Part shown: piece after piece, positions 28,292-37,161 of the stretch
Numbering within the stretch: the first letter of the stretch is position 1
Layout: every line of letters starts with the position of its first letter
From: Stutzerimonas stutzeri
GTDB lineage: Bacteria > Pseudomonadota > Gammaproteobacteria > Pseudomonadales > Pseudomonadaceae
DNA length: 64,000 nucleotides
Direction: 5' to 3'
NCBI RefSeq assembly: GCF_019090095.1
Contig: NZ_JAGQFP010000002.1
Span: forward strand, 992,001-1,056,000
Made by a program: the position numbers and the translations under genes
The notes under the pieces: generated by a model
Told to the model about the DNA's origin: nothing
What the model saw: only the letters and a program-made list of their open reading frames with translations
The model's database searches: none

Positions 28292-30145
28292 TTACTCGTC
28301 CACTCGGACTTCACGAAACATGCCCATTTCCATGTGAAGCAGTAGGTGACAGTGATAAGCCCAACGCCCGAGTGCATCGGCTGTCACGCGGTAGCTGCGC
28401 TTCGAACCTGGAGGCATGTCGATCGTGTGCTTGCGAACCATGAACTTTCCATTGTCATCCTCAAGATCGCTCCACATACCATGCAGATGAATCGGATGGG
28501 TCATCATGGTGTCGTTGACCAAAGTGATGCGTACCCGCTCGCCATATTTGAGCCGCAGGGGCTCTGAATCAGAGAACTCTATGCCGTCAAATGACCAGGA
28601 GAACTTCTCCATGTGGCCGGTGAGATGGAGTTCGATCGTCCGACTTGGCTCGCGGCCGTCCGGATCCGGGAAAGTGCTGCTCAAGTCGCCATAGGTCAGG
28701 ACTCGGCGGCCGTTGTCTCGTAAGCCAATACCGGGATCGTTTAGCCTATGAGTCGGGCTCATGGTCTGCATATCCACCAGTGGGTTATTGGACTCTGAGG
28801 GCGGGTGCGATTGCATACCTCCGCTCATACCCGCCATCCCAGAGTGGTCCATCCCTGACATCCCAGCCATTTTGCTGTGATCCATTCCGGACATTGCGCC
28901 CATGCCGCCCATTCCCTGCATGTCACCGTGGTTCATACCGGACATGTTGCTATGGTCCATCGCACCCATGTCGCCCTGCATGCCGCCGCCATGGTCCATG
29001 CCCGCCATACCGCCCATACTGCCGTGATCCATCCCCATATCGTCCATGGTGATTAGCGGTCGAGGATCGGTTTCTGGAACAGGAGCGCTCAGCCCTTCGG
29101 CAACCGCTAGCGTGCCACGGGCGTACCCTGTGCGGTCCATCGATTGGGCGAAGATCGTGTAAGCCTGCTCGGTTGCAGGCTCGACAATCACATCGTAGGT
29201 CTCTGCCACGGCAATGCGGAATTCGTCGACGCTAACGGGGTTGACGTATTGGCCGTCGGCTGCGACTACAGTCATCTTCAGCCCTGGAATGCGGACATCG
29301 AAATAGCTCATGGCCGAGCCGTTGATGAACCGCAGACGAAGCTTCTCGCCGGGCTTAAAGATACCGGTCCAGTTCCCGTCGGGTGCTTGGCCGTTCATTA
29401 AGTAGGTATAGGTGTAGCCACTTACGTCGGCGAGGTCGGTGGGGCTCATCTTCATCTGAGCCCACATCTTCCGATTTGCAATCGTTGCGGCCCACCCGTC
29501 TTCGCTCACATCGTTAATGAAGTCTCCGACAGTGCGCTTATGGAAGTTGTAATAATCGGACTGCTTCTTGAGCTTAGAAAGGATTCGAGCAGGATCCTCA
29601 TCGGACCAATCAGTCAACATCACCACATAGTCGCGGTCATAGCTGAACGGTTCGGGATCCTTCGCATCGATGACCAACGGACCATAGACACCAAGCTGCT
29701 CTTGTAGGCCTGAATGACTGTGGTACCAATAGGTACCGTTCTGTTTAACCTGAAACTTGTAGACATACATGCCATCGGGAGCGATGCCGTGGAAGCTCAG
29801 TCCAGGCACGCCATCCATGTTGGCCGGCAGGATCATGCCGTGCCAGTGAATGGATGTATCTTCGCTCAGCTTATTCCTGACCCGCAGCGTGACCGTATCC
29901 CCTTCACGCCAACGAAGAAGCGGTCCTGGAATAGTGCCGTTGATGGTCATTGCCGTCCGAGCCGCGCCGGTGATGTTGACCGGCGTCTCCCCAATCAGTA
30001 GATCGAACTCCGTGCCGGTTAGTACGCTGGGCTGGCCGGGGCTACTCACTGCCCAGACCGGAGCTCTCCACAAACCAAGACCGCCAAGGAGGCCTGCGGC
30101 AGTCAAGCCTTTAACAAAGGTTCGCCTAGAGGTTTTACGTTGCAT
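28292..30145 (-). CDS. copA: Copper resistance multicopper oxidase CopA (PcoA-like)
   Basis: A 617-residue Tat-exported multicopper oxidase (RRTFVKG twin-arginine motif). Copper ligands appear as H100-W-H102-G, HSHSG, HPIHLHG and the C-terminal H598-C599-H600 with MEMGMF. Residues about 370-455 form a Met-rich segment with many MDHGGM/MSGMDHS repeats, the hallmark of CopA/PcoA. It oxidises Cu(I) and sequesters copper in the periplasm. It is first of the operon copA-small-copB-cytochrome c. A perfect CopR box lies about 155 bp upstream. Confidence 0.96.
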   Translation of the reverse strand: MQRKTSRRTFVKGLTAAGLLGGLGLWRAPVWAVSSPGQPSVLTGTEFDLLIGETPVNITGAARTAMTINGTIPGPLLRWREGDTVTLRVRNKLSEDTSIHWHGMILPANMDGVPGLSFHGIAPDGMYVYKFQVKQNGTYWYHSHSGLQEQLGVYGPLVIDAKDPEPFSYDRDYVVMLTDWSDEDPARILSKLKKQSDYYNFHKRTVGDFINDVSEDGWAATIANRKMWAQMKMSPTDLADVSGYTYTYLMNGQAPDGNWTGIFKPGEKLRLRFINGSAMSYFDVRIPGLKMTVVAADGQYVNPVSVDEFRIAVAETYDVIVEPATEQAYTIFAQSMDRTGYARGTLAVAEGLSAPVPETDPRPLITMDDMGMDHGSMGGMAGMDHGGGMQGDMGAMDHSNMSGMNHGDMQGMGGMGAMSGMDHSKMAGMSGMDHSGMAGMSGGMQSHPPSESNNPLVDMQTMSPTHRLNDPGIGLRDNGRRVLTYGDLSSTFPDPDGREPSRTIELHLTGHMEKFSWSFDGIEFSDSEPLRLKYGERVRITLVNDTMMTHPIHLHGMWSDLEDDNGKFMVRKHTIDMPPGSKRSYRVTADALGRWAYHCHLLLHMEMGMFREVRVDE

Positions 30146-30613
30146 GTGTACGTTCCAATCAAGCTAAGGAGCCAAGCCGAAACCAGCCCTGAGGGTTGAT
30201 GTTGCCAGCGTTAATTGATCTTAAAAGCTCGGGCACGGTGTCTTATCAAGCGACTCGCCTTTATTCGTAAATATGGCATGCCTGAGAAAGATGCGTGATT
30301 ACATTTTTGTAAGCTTAAAACGCATCAAAAGCGATCAAGAAATCACCTGACCACGTCGATTTCTGTATGGAGGCTGCGCAATAGCTTTACCTTGGGACGG
30401 AACTTTTGATTTATTTGAAGGATGTGGCTGCAATGATGCTCATTGAAAGTCGAACATCAGAAATCTAATAGCGGCTGCCTTCCAATCACTATATTTCGAC
30501 CACGCTTCTATTGTTTCCAATTTATGTCGCATAGTTGGCGATGCCGCTTAAAAATGTGAGCGGCTAATACGACTTCGCTAGTTCTTCCAACTGAGGCTGC
30601 AAGTGGCAACACC
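30146..30613. other. copA upstream region
   Basis: About 470 bases with no supported gene. It contains the CopR box at 30299-30312; the rest is AT-richer than the flanks and shows nothing else I can name. Confidence 0.5.
30299..30312. promoter_or_regulatory. Putative CopR box upstream of copA
   Basis: Perfect TTACA-tttt-TGTAA palindrome, about 155 bp before copA; 16 bases including the flanks (GATTACA...TGTAAGC) are identical to the box at 19129. Confidence 0.8.
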
Positions 30614-30645
30614 ATGGCAGCTACAACGTTCGTAGAAGCTGCCAT
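30614..30645 (-). terminator. Hairpin after the third PtrA-like gene
   Basis: 9-bp stem ATGGCAGCT / AGCTGCCAT, extended inside by CTAC/GTAG with one bulge, about 43 bases after the PtrA-like stop. Confidence 0.55.
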
Positions 30646-30687
30646 AGTTACCAGAGCCGCATGGTTAAATTTGCATAAGGCTTCGCA

Positions 30688-30897
30688 TTAGCAGTTAGCG
30701 TGAGCGTGCTTCGTTGAAGCTGCCTTTGAGACTACCTCCTGAGATTGGTCCTTCTTGTCAGCCTGATAACTAGCGATCGCTAGCTGGCGAGCCTGCTCCA
30801 GACGAGCAAAGGTACGATCACCACCACCCTCTGCCATCGCATAGGTAGAGCTTGCCGCGATGGCGAGCAGTACGGAAAGAAATCTGAAAAGTTTCAT
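30688..30897 (-). CDS. PtrA-like small periplasmic protein
   Basis: A 69-residue protein with signal peptide; the mature N-terminus EGGGDRTFARLEQAR is the closest of the three to P. aeruginosa PtrA. The tail ends in HAHANC, a possible metal site. GAGGT precedes the ATG. A weak CopR-like box lies about 117 bp upstream. It diverges from copR, matching the known closeness of ptrA to copRS in Pseudomonas. Confidence 0.8.
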   Translation of the reverse strand: MKLFRFLSVLLAIAASSTYAMAEGGGDRTFARLEQARQLAIASYQADKKDQSQEVVSKAASTKHAHANC

Positions 30898-31013
30898 CGC
30901 TTGTTACCTCGTTGAAAGACATGAACTACCCAGCACCGCTCTAAGCAGAGTCTTGGGCTAGGGCTTGTGTCTAAGCTAACCGAGCGTTCCTGTCAGATCC
31001 CTGATCTAGACAT

Positions 31014-31027
31014 TACGGTTTCGTCAG
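31014..31027. promoter_or_regulatory. Degenerate CopR-like box upstream of a PtrA-like gene
   Basis: TTACG-gttt-CGTCA, a looser match to the island palindrome, at the same distance (about 117 bp) from the PtrA-like gene as the stronger boxes from their genes. Confidence 0.4.
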
Positions 31028-31232
31028 TAATGCAGGCAAGCAGTTAGCGAAAGCGAAAGCGTGTATGCGCTTTTCGTTCTGACAATAGGCCTTGTTTCCT
31101 GCCGGCAAAAAAAAGGCGCCATCTAGGCGCCGATAGGCCAAAGGAGCATGGAAAAGGCCAAAAAGCAGAGTGTGGGAGCAACTGCTGATGTAGACGTTAG
31201 CGCTACAAGCTGTCAGACAGATGATGCGGGCA

Positions 31233-31246
31233 TTACGTTTCTGTAA
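31233..31246. promoter_or_regulatory. Putative CopR box upstream of copR
   Basis: TTACG-tttc-TGTAA, about 64 bp before copR, suggesting autoregulation. The 30898-31309 intergenic region holds this box and the one at 31014 and no supported gene. Confidence 0.6.
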
Positions 31247-31309
31247 GGTACTGGCTGCAAGATCTGAGAGTCGGCACACTGTGATCTCAATGCAGGCGGA
31301 GTACTTTCA

Positions 31310-31990
31310 ATGAAGCTTCTTGTTGCTGAAGATGAGCCGAAAACGGGCACCTACCTACAGCAGGGGCTCACTGAGGCGGGCTTCACTGTCGATCGGGTTC
31401 TGAATGGGACCGATGCTGCTCAGCATGCGCTTAATGCGGCATACGACCTGCTCATCTTAGATGTGATGATGCCTGGTTTGGATGGGTGGCAGGTTTTACA
31501 GAAAGTCCGCGCGGCCGGTAATGAGGTCCCCGTGCTTTTCCTCACCGCCAGAGATGGGGTACAGGATCGCGTAAAGGGGTTGGAGCTGGGCGCTGATGAT
31601 TATCTTATCAAGCCGTTTGCATTCTCCGAATTGCTCGCCAGGATCCGTACGTTGCTTCGCCGCGGCAACCATGCTCCCAACCAAACGATACTCAAGCTCC
31701 TCGACCTTGAGATGGATCTGCTGAGACGTCGGGTTACGCGCTCGGGGAAACGCATAGACCTAACCGCCAAGGAATTCGCACTTCTTGAGCTATTGCTTAG
31801 GCGTCGCGGGGAAGTCCTGTCCAAATCGCTCATTGCCTCCCAGGTATGGGACATGAACTTCGATAGCGACACCAATGTGATCGAGGTGGCGGTACGGCGG
31901 CTGAGAGCGAAAATTGATGATGAATTCGAGCCGAAGCTCATACAAACAGCTCGTGGGATGGGCTATTTGATCGACGCGCCAGACGCCTAG
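31310..31990 (+). CDS. copR: Copper response regulator CopR (OmpR family), unpaired
   Basis: A 226-residue OmpR-type regulator: receiver domain with the acidic pair D8/E9, D51 phospho-acceptor in [10 protein letters not shown] and the Lys in LIKPFAF; then a winged helix with [12 protein letters not shown] and [12 protein letters not shown]. It matches CopR/CusR of pseudomonads. It is not followed by a kinase gene, which is unusual; the unpaired kinase at 14860 may be its partner. It is preceded by a CopR-like box and a GGAG ribosome-binding site. It is the probable master regulator of the palindrome-bearing promoters here. Confidence 0.9.
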   Translation: MKLLVAEDEPKTGTYLQQGLTEAGFTVDRVLNGTDAAQHALNAAYDLLILDVMMPGLDGWQVLQKVRAAGNEVPVLFLTARDGVQDRVKGLELGADDYLIKPFAFSELLARIRTLLRRGNHAPNQTILKLLDLEMDLLRRRVTRSGKRIDLTAKEFALLELLLRRRGEVLSKSLIASQVWDMNFDSDTNVIEVAVRRLRAKIDDEFEPKLIQTARGMGYLIDAPDA

Positions 31991-32055
31991 AGTGTAATAG
32001 CAGCTATCTTCTCTCGATGGGCCAACTACTCTACCTGGTCTGTCCCGGGCCGAGC

Positions 32056-32820
32056 CTAGCCTTCTGAGTTATACTTATTCAGTGGCGGCAGGAAGAAGAT
32101 GGGTCGCTGCGGGGGCGCTATCAAAATGTCAGTAGATTTGATGCTTGTGCCCTTGCGGCGCTTAGTTTTGCCATCTTTGCCGATCGCCAGCAGATCACCG
32201 GTCGCGACAGCCATACCGAGCGCCTGCTTTACACGAAGCTCGTCAGCCATGGTGTAATTGGTCAATCCACTCATCAGGCCCAGAAAAGGTTGCCGTTCAA
32301 CCTCGTAGACCTGCTTAGGCAAGAGCTCTGAAAGCTCGCCACGGATGCGGTCATCCGTGGCATCGTCGAAGTGGTGCTCATCCAGCAGCAAATCGTGCTG
32401 ACCTGTCACGGCGATATCCCGATTGGCGTCGTAACCAAAAAAGCTGGAAGGCGACAGCATATGGGAAAAGTTGTTGCCGTATTTCCAGTGGATCTTCTTC
32501 ATCACATCATTAGCGCGGTAGTTGTTCGCCAGATGGATAAACCAATAGGCCATCGGGTTGCTGCCGGCCGGACGAATGAAGAAGACGGTCATGTACTGGG
32601 CACCGCTTTCCTGCTTGATCCCCTCGGACAGATGGCGTTGGATCAGGTATTGCCAGTTTCGCGGCTGATGGGCCTTCAGCTGTTTAAGCATGTCCCATGG
32701 CACATGCTGATCCAAGCCGATATTTGCAATGGCTTTCCGGTTCGCTTGGCGGTCGGCTAGATACGTAACTGTTGCCGCCGATGATTTTTTGACCCGGGTG
32801 CCGACGCTATGCAGACCCAA
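32056..32820 (-). pseudogene. Probable N-terminally truncated TcmP-like protein
   Basis: A 254-codon open frame. The segment HLANNYRANDVMKKIHW and its surroundings recall the C-terminal half of the three-Cys-motif partner (TcmP) family, seen in some mobile-element defence-like loci. The methyltransferase-like N-terminal half expected of that family is absent, and the frame begins just before an unrelated umuD remnant, so I regard it as a broken gene. The family call is uncertain; it could be another unknown protein. Confidence 0.4.
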
Positions 32821-32946
32821 CCCAGCAGTCTTAAAAGTTGAAATGCAACAGCGAGTTCAGCGTTCGAAACTGGGGCAATGAAATACCGGCATGTGGGTCA
32901 AAAATGCATCGGCAGCAACAGATACAGTATTTTTGAAGCCGTCATC

Positions 32947-33265
32947 ATGAGTTTGACACCGCTCGGCCCGCTGCGCGCGTCCATCCAGCGGCTGCCCCTG
33001 TTCCTGAGTCCGATCGCCTCTGGCTTCCCCTCGCCGGCCGAGGATCACATCGAGGTCACCCTGTCTCTGGACGACCCGTGCGTCGCTACACCGCCAGTGA
33101 CTGCCGAGCGGGTGATGGGCGTGATGGATGCGATCAATGCGCGATGGGGACGGGGAACCATGCGATCTGCAGGGGTGCCGGTGAAACCGGACTGAGGGCA
33201 TGCGGCGGGAGATGATGAGCCCGAGCAATACGACGCGGATTGATCAGTTATGGACGGTAACGTAA
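32947..33265 (+). pseudogene. umuD-umuC deletion remnant
   Basis: The first ~43 codons match the start of pseudomonad UmuD (MSLTPLGPLRAS, then PLFLSPIASGFPSPAEDHI). The frame then jumps into the C-terminal end of UmuC (VMGVMDAINARWGRGTMRSA, VPVKPD). A one-base insertion after KPD brings an early stop; skipping it restores WGMRREMMSPSNTTR and a natural stop at 33265. So most of umuD and umuC has been deleted, leaving a fused, frameshifted scar of an error-prone polymerase V operon. It cannot be functional. Confidence 0.75.
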
Positions 33266-33406
33266 GCGCTTGAGGCAGCCTACCCTGGAAGAAACAGGTA
33301 TAAGCCAAGAGCTGCCCGAGTGCGAATTGATTCGCTCTAGTTGATTCAGGCGTTCATTGCCCCAGAGCAGTCAGCGAGATTGGCCTGACTGGCGACTGTT
33401 TCAGTT

Positions 33407-33679
33407 CTATGATGAAACCTGCCTGATATCCAACACGACCCAGACTTCATACCCTTTCTCTCGAGCCGCTTTCTCGGCCTCGAGTTGGGCAGCGAGTGTA
33501 CTGATGGAGCGGGAGCTGTGCTCGAAGCGGAATGGCGAGCCACCGTTCTTGCGCACGCTCAATTCAACGAGTGTGAAGGTGGAGTGCTGTTTGGGTATTG
33601 GCTGCTTCGATTTCGAAGGAGCGGGGTCTAGGCCAAGTGCGCGCCGCATCTCGGCTTCAATGAGTTTTGCGTCAGTCAA
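33407..33679 (-). CDS. Hypothetical protein
   Basis: A 90-residue frame, hydrophilic, with a predicted long helix (residues about 58-78) followed by a short strand (YEVWVVLDI). No family recognised. It lies in a mosaic of degraded accessory genes and may itself be a fragment. Confidence 0.4.
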   Translation of the reverse strand: MTDAKLIEAEMRRALGLDPAPSKSKQPIPKQHSTFTLVELSVRKNGGSPFRFEHSSRSISTLAAQLEAEKAAREKGYEVWVVLDIRQVSS

Positions 33680-33786
33680 GCGAGATCCCTAGAGCGATTG
33701 CGGGTGACGCCATTGTAGCGAGGAGTGGTGCTGACATGGCCTGAGTTCGATGCTGGCGAGCCAACAACCTCATCTCTGCGATATGG

Positions 33787-34068
33787 CTACGAATCACCAA
33801 AGTAGTCATCACAGGCGACTAGTCCGAATGGGCGTTCCTCGCAGGGCTGCTCATCGCTGAACAGATTCTGCGTGCGGCGCTCCTGCTTCAAAAACGCTAG
33901 CGCCGCGAAAAAGCAACTTTCGCATAGATTGACTCGATAGCGCTCGCCATCATGCCCTGCGCCATAGCCCCAGAGCGCCTGGAGCGTCCCGAACTGCTCG
34001 CCGTATCCCGGCACCCTCGTACTGGTAGCGCATACATCGCAAATGGTGTCTTTATGGGGCTCTGTCAT
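33787..34068 (-). CDS. Hypothetical zinc-ribbon-like protein
   Basis: A 93-residue protein with two CxxC pairs (CDVC near residue 10, CESC near residue 50), suggesting a small zinc ribbon. Small proteins of this kind are common on Pseudomonas plasmids and islands; no function is known to me. Confidence 0.5.
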   Translation of the reverse strand: MTEPHKDTICDVCATSTRVPGYGEQFGTLQALWGYGAGHDGERYRVNLCESCFFAALAFLKQERRTQNLFSDEQPCEERPFGLVACDDYFGDS

Positions 34069-34408
34069 CGGGCAGTTCTCGTGTTCGTATTAAAGAGGGC
34101 GGCGGGGGGGCACTGCACAACGGAGTGCCTTTTGCCAATTTGCAAGCGCCGCTGCGTCAGCTCAAGCATGGTCTGGTGCACCATGCCAGCGGTGGATGTG
34201 GCAGGTCTTCGACAACTGAACTGGGCTATCGAAGGGAGGATTCAAAAGCAACTGCGCTGATAAACTTATCGACAGTTGCAGATGCAGAAATCAGCAATCC
34301 GACTGGGTCAATTTCCCATCAGCGCCAACACTTCAAGCTGTCCATCGACGACCTGTGCCATGATTGGAAATGCGACGAGTGTCTGGAGATGCGGTTGGCT
34401 TTGGTTTG

Positions 34409-34642
34409 TCAAGGTTGTCCCCTGCACGTTTCTTGCGTTGCCGGCGGCGACCACTCCATTCCCTCTTCGAGGATCGGATGGCTTTCGCTCACGACGATCA
34501 ACGGTTTGTTCCGATTCTCCAGCGCGAACATGGCGATGGAGCCTCCGGCGTCCGCCACCGGCACCGCCCCCTGTGGCTCAAGCCTGCCAACCCAGACATA
34601 TTGCCGGGTCTCCAAACATGCAAGGTAATACGAAATACCCAT
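34409..34642 (-). CDS. Hypothetical small protein
   Basis: A 77-residue frame beginning MGISYYLACLETRQYVWVG with a GGAGG ribosome-binding site four bases before the ATG, which supports it as real. The last ~12 residues look unlike the rest and may follow a frameshift. Unknown function. Confidence 0.45.
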   Translation of the reverse strand: MGISYYLACLETRQYVWVGRLEPQGAVPVADAGGSIAMFALENRNKPLIVVSESHPILEEGMEWSPPATQETCRGQP

Positions 34643-34770
34643 GTTTCCTCCGAATTCGAATCAAGTCTTTTGCTGCGCCAATCCGGAACGGGAGGCGGTA
34701 CTGCCGCAATCATCAAAGGCAGCATGACACGCTCACACGACAACTATCCTGACGCGGCGGGGTTCCTCTT

Positions 34771-35229
34771 TCACTGATCAGCACTTGCTTTGTTGCTGAC
34801 CACCGTTTGCATTCGACCTATCCCCTCTTGGTTAAGCTCACCAGCCCTACAAAGGGCGTCAATCCCCTTGTAAGTCTCGAACAGGGACATGAGGTCGCCC
34901 TGCGCCATGATTTCCAACGGTTTACGGCCATTAAAGAAATCGTTGTGGTTTTCCTTGCCCGCAAAACCGTAGACGTTCTCAGGGTTATCAAAGACCAGTC
35001 GCAAGCTGGCGTGGCAGTTCAATACGATGCTGGCCCGCTCCAGTTGATCGAAGTCGAGTTCCACGCCCTTGCCCTGCTGAGCATGGGAAATGCTGCTGCG
35101 CGAGACACGAAGAATACTGCACACCTGCTCAGTAGTAGACTTCCATTTCTCTAGGATTCTCAGTGCCGTTCGGAGAATCACGCTGCCCTGATCCTTTGAG
35201 AATGCAAGGGTTTTGGATGCTGCATGCAT
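34771..35229 (-). CDS. Xre/MbcA/ParS-type antitoxin (orphan)
   Basis: A 152-residue protein. An N-terminal helix-turn-helix region (residues about 25-60, VCSILRVSRSSISHAQQG) precedes a C-terminal MbcA/ParS/Xre toxin-binding domain (NPENVYGFAGKENHNDFF, IMAQGDL). These antitoxins neutralise RES-domain toxins by binding and repress their own promoter. GGAG precedes the ATG. No RES-like toxin gene is adjacent, so it seems an orphan or acts with a distant toxin. Confidence 0.7.
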   Translation of the reverse strand: MHAASKTLAFSKDQGSVILRTALRILEKWKSTTEQVCSILRVSRSSISHAQQGKGVELDFDQLERASIVLNCHASLRLVFDNPENVYGFAGKENHNDFFNGRKPLEIMAQGDLMSLFETYKGIDALCRAGELNQEGIGRMQTVVSNKASADQ

Positions 35230-35294
35230 GGTGGTAGCTCCTGTATCTACGCAACATGGCGGTCGAGTCAGGTCATGCGCAACGGGGGGAAGTA

Positions 35295-35403
35295 TTTCGC
35301 TAAACCGTGACCGCCTGTTTCGAAGTAGGCTGGAAATTGGTCACGTTGTTAGCGAAATGAGTGGTCATGCGTTAGCGAAAAGGCCGGTCACGATGGGCCG
35401 AAA
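35295..35403. repeat. Array of GGTCAYG...CGAAA repeats, possible solo IS21-like end
   Basis: Four units of about 18 bp: one inverted at 35295-35312 (TTTCGCTAAACCGTGACC) and three direct at 35339-35357, 35363-35380 and 35386-35403, starting 24 and 23 bp apart and sharing GGTCA(C/T)G and (TTAG)CGAAA. Multiple internal end repeats of this style occur in IS21-family elements. No transposase is present. Iterons or operator sites are alternatives. Confidence 0.5.
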
Positions 35404-35410
35404 TACGCAC

Positions 35411-35857
35411 CTAGCCTCGCAGATGCAATGCCGCAGAGAAGATCACGTGGGTACTCATCCGAGTATCGAGAGGCTGACTCGCTGAGGTTGAGTACGTGCG
35501 ATCGCCTTCCACTCTGTACTGATGCCCAAGCACATTACCTTGAGCGTCTCGAATGGAGCTAATCTCCAGCAATGGCTCCATCATCCAACGACCAGCCTTG
35601 TTCATGTGCCCTGGATTCACAAGATACGCCTGCTCCAGCCAGGCGTGCTCAGTCTGCGCAGCTATGACCTGTTCCAGCAATGGAACCGACGGGACCATTA
35701 GCATGCTTCGAAAGGCCTCGTTTCCATCGTCCTCAACGATCTGCAAATAGAACCAGAGCCAGGTCACCTCTAGCTCGACATATGACCAGAACTGGACGCC
35801 ATCTGGCGCTGTTGAGAGTCCGGGGAGCAGCTCCGCATTTCGGCTGGTCTTGAACAC
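35411..35857 (-). CDS. Hypothetical protein
   Basis: About 148 residues from a GTG at 35857 (AGGTGA seven bases upstream), or 162 residues from a TTG at 35899. Trp/Tyr-rich with several predicted strands (WSYVELEVTWLWFYLQIVEDD). No family recognised. It diverges from an HTH regulator across a palindrome, so it may be controlled by it, like a partner gene in a regulator-target pair. Confidence 0.5.
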   Translation of the reverse strand: MFKTSRNAELLPGLSTAPDGVQFWSYVELEVTWLWFYLQIVEDDGNEAFRSMLMVPSVPLLEQVIAAQTEHAWLEQAYLVNPGHMNKAGRWMMEPLLEISSIRDAQGNVLGHQYRVEGDRTYSTSASQPLDTRMSTHVIFSAALHLRG

Positions 35858-35895
35858 GCGGCAATCACCTAATGAGAATTGTGTTTGATTGGTGC

Positions 35896-35922
35896 ACAAT
35901 ATATTTTGTAGTCATATATTGT
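35896..35922. promoter_or_regulatory. Palindromic operator candidate between divergent genes
   Basis: ACAATATA (35896-35903) and TATATTGT (35915-35922), perfect 8-bp arms with an 11-base spacer, AT-rich, between the hypothetical gene and the HTH regulator. It overlaps or abuts both start regions. Confidence 0.55.
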
Positions 35923-35961
35923 TCAATCGCGCTTCATCTTTCCATTTTGCGGAGCAGCAAA

Positions 35962-36252
35962 ATGGAAGTCCGGGATTCGTTCGGGAAAGCGTTGAGATTC
36001 GTGCGGCACCGTAGGGGGCTGGCGCAGGAAGATTTCTCGCTCGTTAGCAGCCGTACCTTCGTCAGCATGCTGGAGCGCGGGGCAACGAGCCCGACTCTCG
36101 AAAAGCTCGATAGCCTCTGCACGGTGCTCGACACTCATCCGGTCACCCTCTTGGCCCTGACCTACTTGCTTGGATCCGAAGCTCCTGAAAGTTTTGAGCA
36201 GCTCCTGGAGAAGGTTGGTGAGGAGTTGAGAGCTCTAGTCGAACCTGACTGA
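35962..36252 (+). CDS. XRE-family HTH transcriptional regulator
   Basis: A 96-residue protein with an HTH_3 domain at residues about 6-62 (FGKALRFVRHRRGLAQEDFS, SRTFVSMLERG) and a short helical tail. The ATG at 35962 follows GGAG at good spacing; the longer upstream frame is AT-rich promoter sequence. It probably represses the divergent hypothetical gene and itself through the palindrome between them. Confidence 0.8.
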   Translation: MEVRDSFGKALRFVRHRRGLAQEDFSLVSSRTFVSMLERGATSPTLEKLDSLCTVLDTHPVTLLALTYLLGSEAPESFEQLLEKVGEELRALVEPD

Positions 36253-36418
36253 TTACTCAGCGAGGCTGTGTGAGGGACCGGTTCCGTGGCCGCACAGTGA
36301 GTGTTGACCTTGCTGTCCCTCTGTGCCCTGTGGCTGGCCTGGAGGTCCCGTTTTTGGCAGGGCTTATAGTTTTTGTGGGCGTCAGAAAATATGTGGATTC
36401 TGACTTTTTGGGGCTCAT

Positions 36419-37003
36419 ATGTCCGTCGCACAAGCTATTTTAAATCGAGTCAAGCACATGCCAAAGGGGAGGCCCTTTGCCGGCGCGGTGTTCGCGCAGA
36501 TCGGTTCCCGTGCGTCGATTGATAAAGCGCTTTCTAGGCTGGTGCAATCAGGCACGCTGGAGCGAGTAGCTCGCGGTGTCTACATGCGCCCCAAAATGAG
36601 CAAGTACACCGGCAGGGTGGTGCGCCCGAGTCCGCTGGCTGTCATGGAGGTCATCACGAAGGCGAGCGGCGAGACGATCCAGATACACGGCGCGGAGGCT
36701 GTTCGGAGGTTGGGCCTCAGCACACAGATGCAGGTGTTGCCGACCTTTTACACCAGCGGATCTACTCGCGAGATCAAGGTTGGCAATGCGGTGGTTCGCC
36801 TCCGCCACGTATCCAAGGATCGCTTGCAGCACGCCGGCACGACGGTAGGTGTGGCGCTTACTGCTCTCTACTACATCGGGAAAGAAGGGCTGTCCGCTAA
36901 TGTGGTTTCCAAGATTGTTAGAGCGCTGAGCGGCGAAGAGCTGATGAAGCTCCGGGCCTGCAAGATGCCGGCATGGATGCGGTCGACATTGAGCCTTGTG
37001 TGA
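36419..37003 (+). CDS. AbiEi-like antitoxin / DUF6088 family protein (orphan)
   Basis: A 194-residue protein: an N-terminal winged helix (residues about 1-60, AILNRVKHMPKGRPF, LSRLVQSGTLERVARGVY) and a C-terminal AbiEi-like domain (IQIHGAEAVRRLGLSTQ, PTFYTSGSTR). The family comprises type IV antitoxins that repress an AbiEii nucleotidyltransferase toxin. No such toxin follows; the next gene is hrpB. It appears to be an orphan left at the edge of a rearrangement. Confidence 0.7.
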   Translation: MSVAQAILNRVKHMPKGRPFAGAVFAQIGSRASIDKALSRLVQSGTLERVARGVYMRPKMSKYTGRVVRPSPLAVMEVITKASGETIQIHGAEAVRRLGLSTQMQVLPTFYTSGSTREIKVGNAVVRLRHVSKDRLQHAGTTVGVALTALYYIGKEGLSANVVSKIVRALSGEELMKLRACKMPAWMRSTLSLV

Positions 37004-37161
37004 GCGTACGTGGATGCGACTTGCGTACTCGATCACTCGGCCTCGATGGTGATGATGTGTGTGGCGATCAGACCTTCCAGCACTTTTCACAAGAAAGGAG
37101 CCATTCGCTCTGATATGCGTGATCATCTCTGTCAGTCCTCCTTGTGTACTGTAAAATTCGT

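Noticed and set aside
31013..31279. 88-codon minus-strand frame between the PtrA-like gene and copR
   Set aside because: Overlaps two operator palindromes, lacks a ribosome-binding site and looks non-coding.
32900..32946. LexA (SOS) box before the umuD remnant
   Set aside because: Only a half-site resembling ACTGTAT on the minus strand; the second half is missing.
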